From Batillaria attramentaria (Eukaryota; Mollusca; Gastropoda; Batillariidae), in contig JACVVK020000203.1 in assembly GCA_018292915.2 (NCBI GenBank), forward strand, positions 208,501-272,500: a stretch of DNA of 64,000 nucleotides. The letters are read 5' to 3'. Position numbers and translations under genes: made by a program. Shown here piece after piece: positions 62,641-64,000 of this stretch. Position 1 is the first letter of the stretch, and the number at the start of each line of letters is the position of its first letter. Below the pieces are notes generated by a model. That model saw only the letters and a list, made by a program, of their open reading frames with translations, did not search any database and was not told the DNA's origin.

Positions 62641-63121
62641 TCATACATATCAAGTCAGTTCAGTGATAGTGTTAGAGCAGTACACTCAGTCACGTGACCG
62701 ACCTGTGACGGCGTACAGGTCGCACTGACGCGGCCGGAACGGGCCTTCTGGCCATTCAGTGTGTGTCCCATGCACAGTCCAGTACTCAGCCCGGCAAAGA
62801 ATCAAGCGCTCTCAGTTTGTGCAACACGCAGTGCTCCTTAGTTTTTTAGTTGGATTATTCCGGCTTAGTTCTGACCTGATGAAAATTGGCCCACACGTAG
62901 GAGTCGCGGTCGAGCCACTATGGGCCGAAGGGCTGCGTTTACCAGTACATGCCAGGGGAGAGCAGCTGACATACTGTGCTGCAGACAGTGTGGAAACAAG
63001 AGTTGCTTCTCTGTTGCTGTGTGGTATCATGTAAGGCTTGTGTGAATTCAACACACAACTGATTTTCAATAGCTAATTGATTCAGACTGAACTGCATCAG
63101 AAGAAAAAAAACCCCTGACTC

Positions 63122-63175
<54 letters not shown>

Positions 63176-63404
63176 GATGCCAGTTTACTGAACCTGTCTC
63201 AGTCGTCATTTTTCTCAGCCGCTTAGTCTACCGGTAGTCGGAAACATTGGCCACATCAGTCGGCCGATGTCAGTTGAACAGTTCGGCCCTGGTTACTGAA
63301 TTTCAGTGACAATTATCCAATCAACGTGCAGACTGGGAACAAACCGTAACGCGAAAAAGCGAACATTATTTATTCAGTTCAGACACACGACATTGTTTCA
63401 ATCT
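62641..63404 (+). other. Intergenic, with (CA)n
   Basis: (CA)n at 63124-63174. The frame 62759-63034 is open but unrecognised. Confidence 0.4.
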
Positions 63405-63407
63405 GCT

Positions 63408-63507
63408 GGCGGGTGGGTGGGTGGGGGTTTGGGGGTTTTAACGTCCTTTTCTACCACATACGGGTGATATCAAAGACGGGGCAACGATGAAAAAGCCAGC
63501 TCAATCT
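63408..63507 (-). mobile_element. SINE family 2, 3' end
   Basis: Reverse complement of the 50401-50496 part: ggggttttaacgtccttt...tatcaaagacggggcaacgatgaaaaagccagc. Confidence 0.8.
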
Positions 63508-64000
63508 GCTGGCGTAGACTGGTCAGTGATAAGTTGGTAAAACAATAGCATTATGTTATTCCAGCATTCAATAAAAAATTCATTGTCAGGAACTGTAAAC
63601 GCTAAGAAATAAATAGCGATGTCAATTATTGAGGCACATTTTAGTTAGACAATAAAAAAATTATTGTAAGGAACTGTAAATACTACGAAATAAATAGTGA
63701 TGATCTGAATTGTTGAGGCACATTTTAGTTACACAGTAAAAATGTACAAAGGTATTGTTTTACACAGGTGAAGCTTTGAACAACAACAACAACAACATAA
63801 AAGGTCACGAAATTGATATGGCACAAAATCTGAGGCTTTTAAATAAGAAATAATTATAGTAATACATTTGTTTTACTGACTTTCAGGAAAGTGAGGAATG
63901 CCGGAGATAAGTTAGTATTGGAATTTGATAGAGAATCTTATGTTAGGCAGAACAAAAGCCGGACACACAGCTGAAGATACTGAATCAAACTATGACCCTT
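63508..64000 (+). other. AT-rich end of window
   Basis: A ~90-bp near-duplicate pair: 63582-63645 and 63660-63730 (aggaactgtaaa...aaataaatag...ttgaggcacattttagtta). No gene seen. Confidence 0.6.

Noticed and set aside
62759..63034. 91-codon frame (MKIGPHVGVAVEPLWAEG)
   Set aside because: A tempting exon-like stretch after ttttttag, but no family recognised and no frame or splice partner.
1..64000. CRISPR arrays, operons, bacterial promoters or prophage
   Set aside because: None; the repeats present are microsatellites or transposons and genes are intron-split.

Overview
This is animal nuclear DNA: genes split by GT-AG introns, long CA/GT microsatellites, tRNA-derived SINEs, several non-LTR retrotransposons and a Penelope-like element. 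I see no prokaryotic feature. The repeat families (pearl/Helentron-like elements with ~160-bp internal repeats, SINEs ending in AAAGCGCCTATACAATAC plus (ATT)n) and a small BIR-domain gene suggest a mollusc, perhaps a gastropod. That placement is inference. All exon calls were made by eye from splice signals, reading phase and family motifs.

Region by region. 1-8.9 kb holds the last exon and 3' flank of a P4-ATPase gene (gene A), broken up by a dispersed repeat, a Penelope-like element, a SINE 3' end and perfect palindromes. 9.0-47.0 kb holds a nearly complete ATP11-class P4-ATPase (phospholipid flippase) gene, gene B: 29 phase-compatible coding exons, 3,369 nt, 1,122 codons plus stop, lacking only the initiator exon. 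Its introns carry SINEs, four pearl/Helentron-like elements with another just 3' of the gene counted among them, two copies of one LINE family, and TTAA-, TA- and hAT-type inverted-repeat elements. 47.0-49.0 kb is the 3' flank of gene B and matches the 3' flank of gene A, so the two flippase genes are a tandem (segmental) duplication. 50.3-58.0 kb is a transposon nest: a SINE with target duplication, then a 7.4-kb terminal-inverted-repeat element that contains a pearl-like element and a LINE whose ORF1 carries a 2A-like GDIEPNPGP motif. 58.5-59.66 kb is a set of nested inverted repeats rich in GCTAGC. 59.8-60.95 kb is a two-exon gene for a 129-residue single-BIR protein. The remainder to 64 kb is repeat-rich, with one cysteine-rich RING-like exon candidate.

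Functionally, gene B encodes a lipid flippase with every catalytic P4 motif (DGET, P(M)[25 protein letters not shown]). The BIR gene is a candidate apoptosis or immune regulator. The two are not obviously linked. The most noteworthy signals are the tandem flippase duplication with a moved splice acceptor, hammerhead-ribozyme-like motifs in Penelope sequences, the pearl/Helentron family that spreads nuclear-receptor half-sites, and the LINE whose two ORFs lie in one frame separated by a single TGA.
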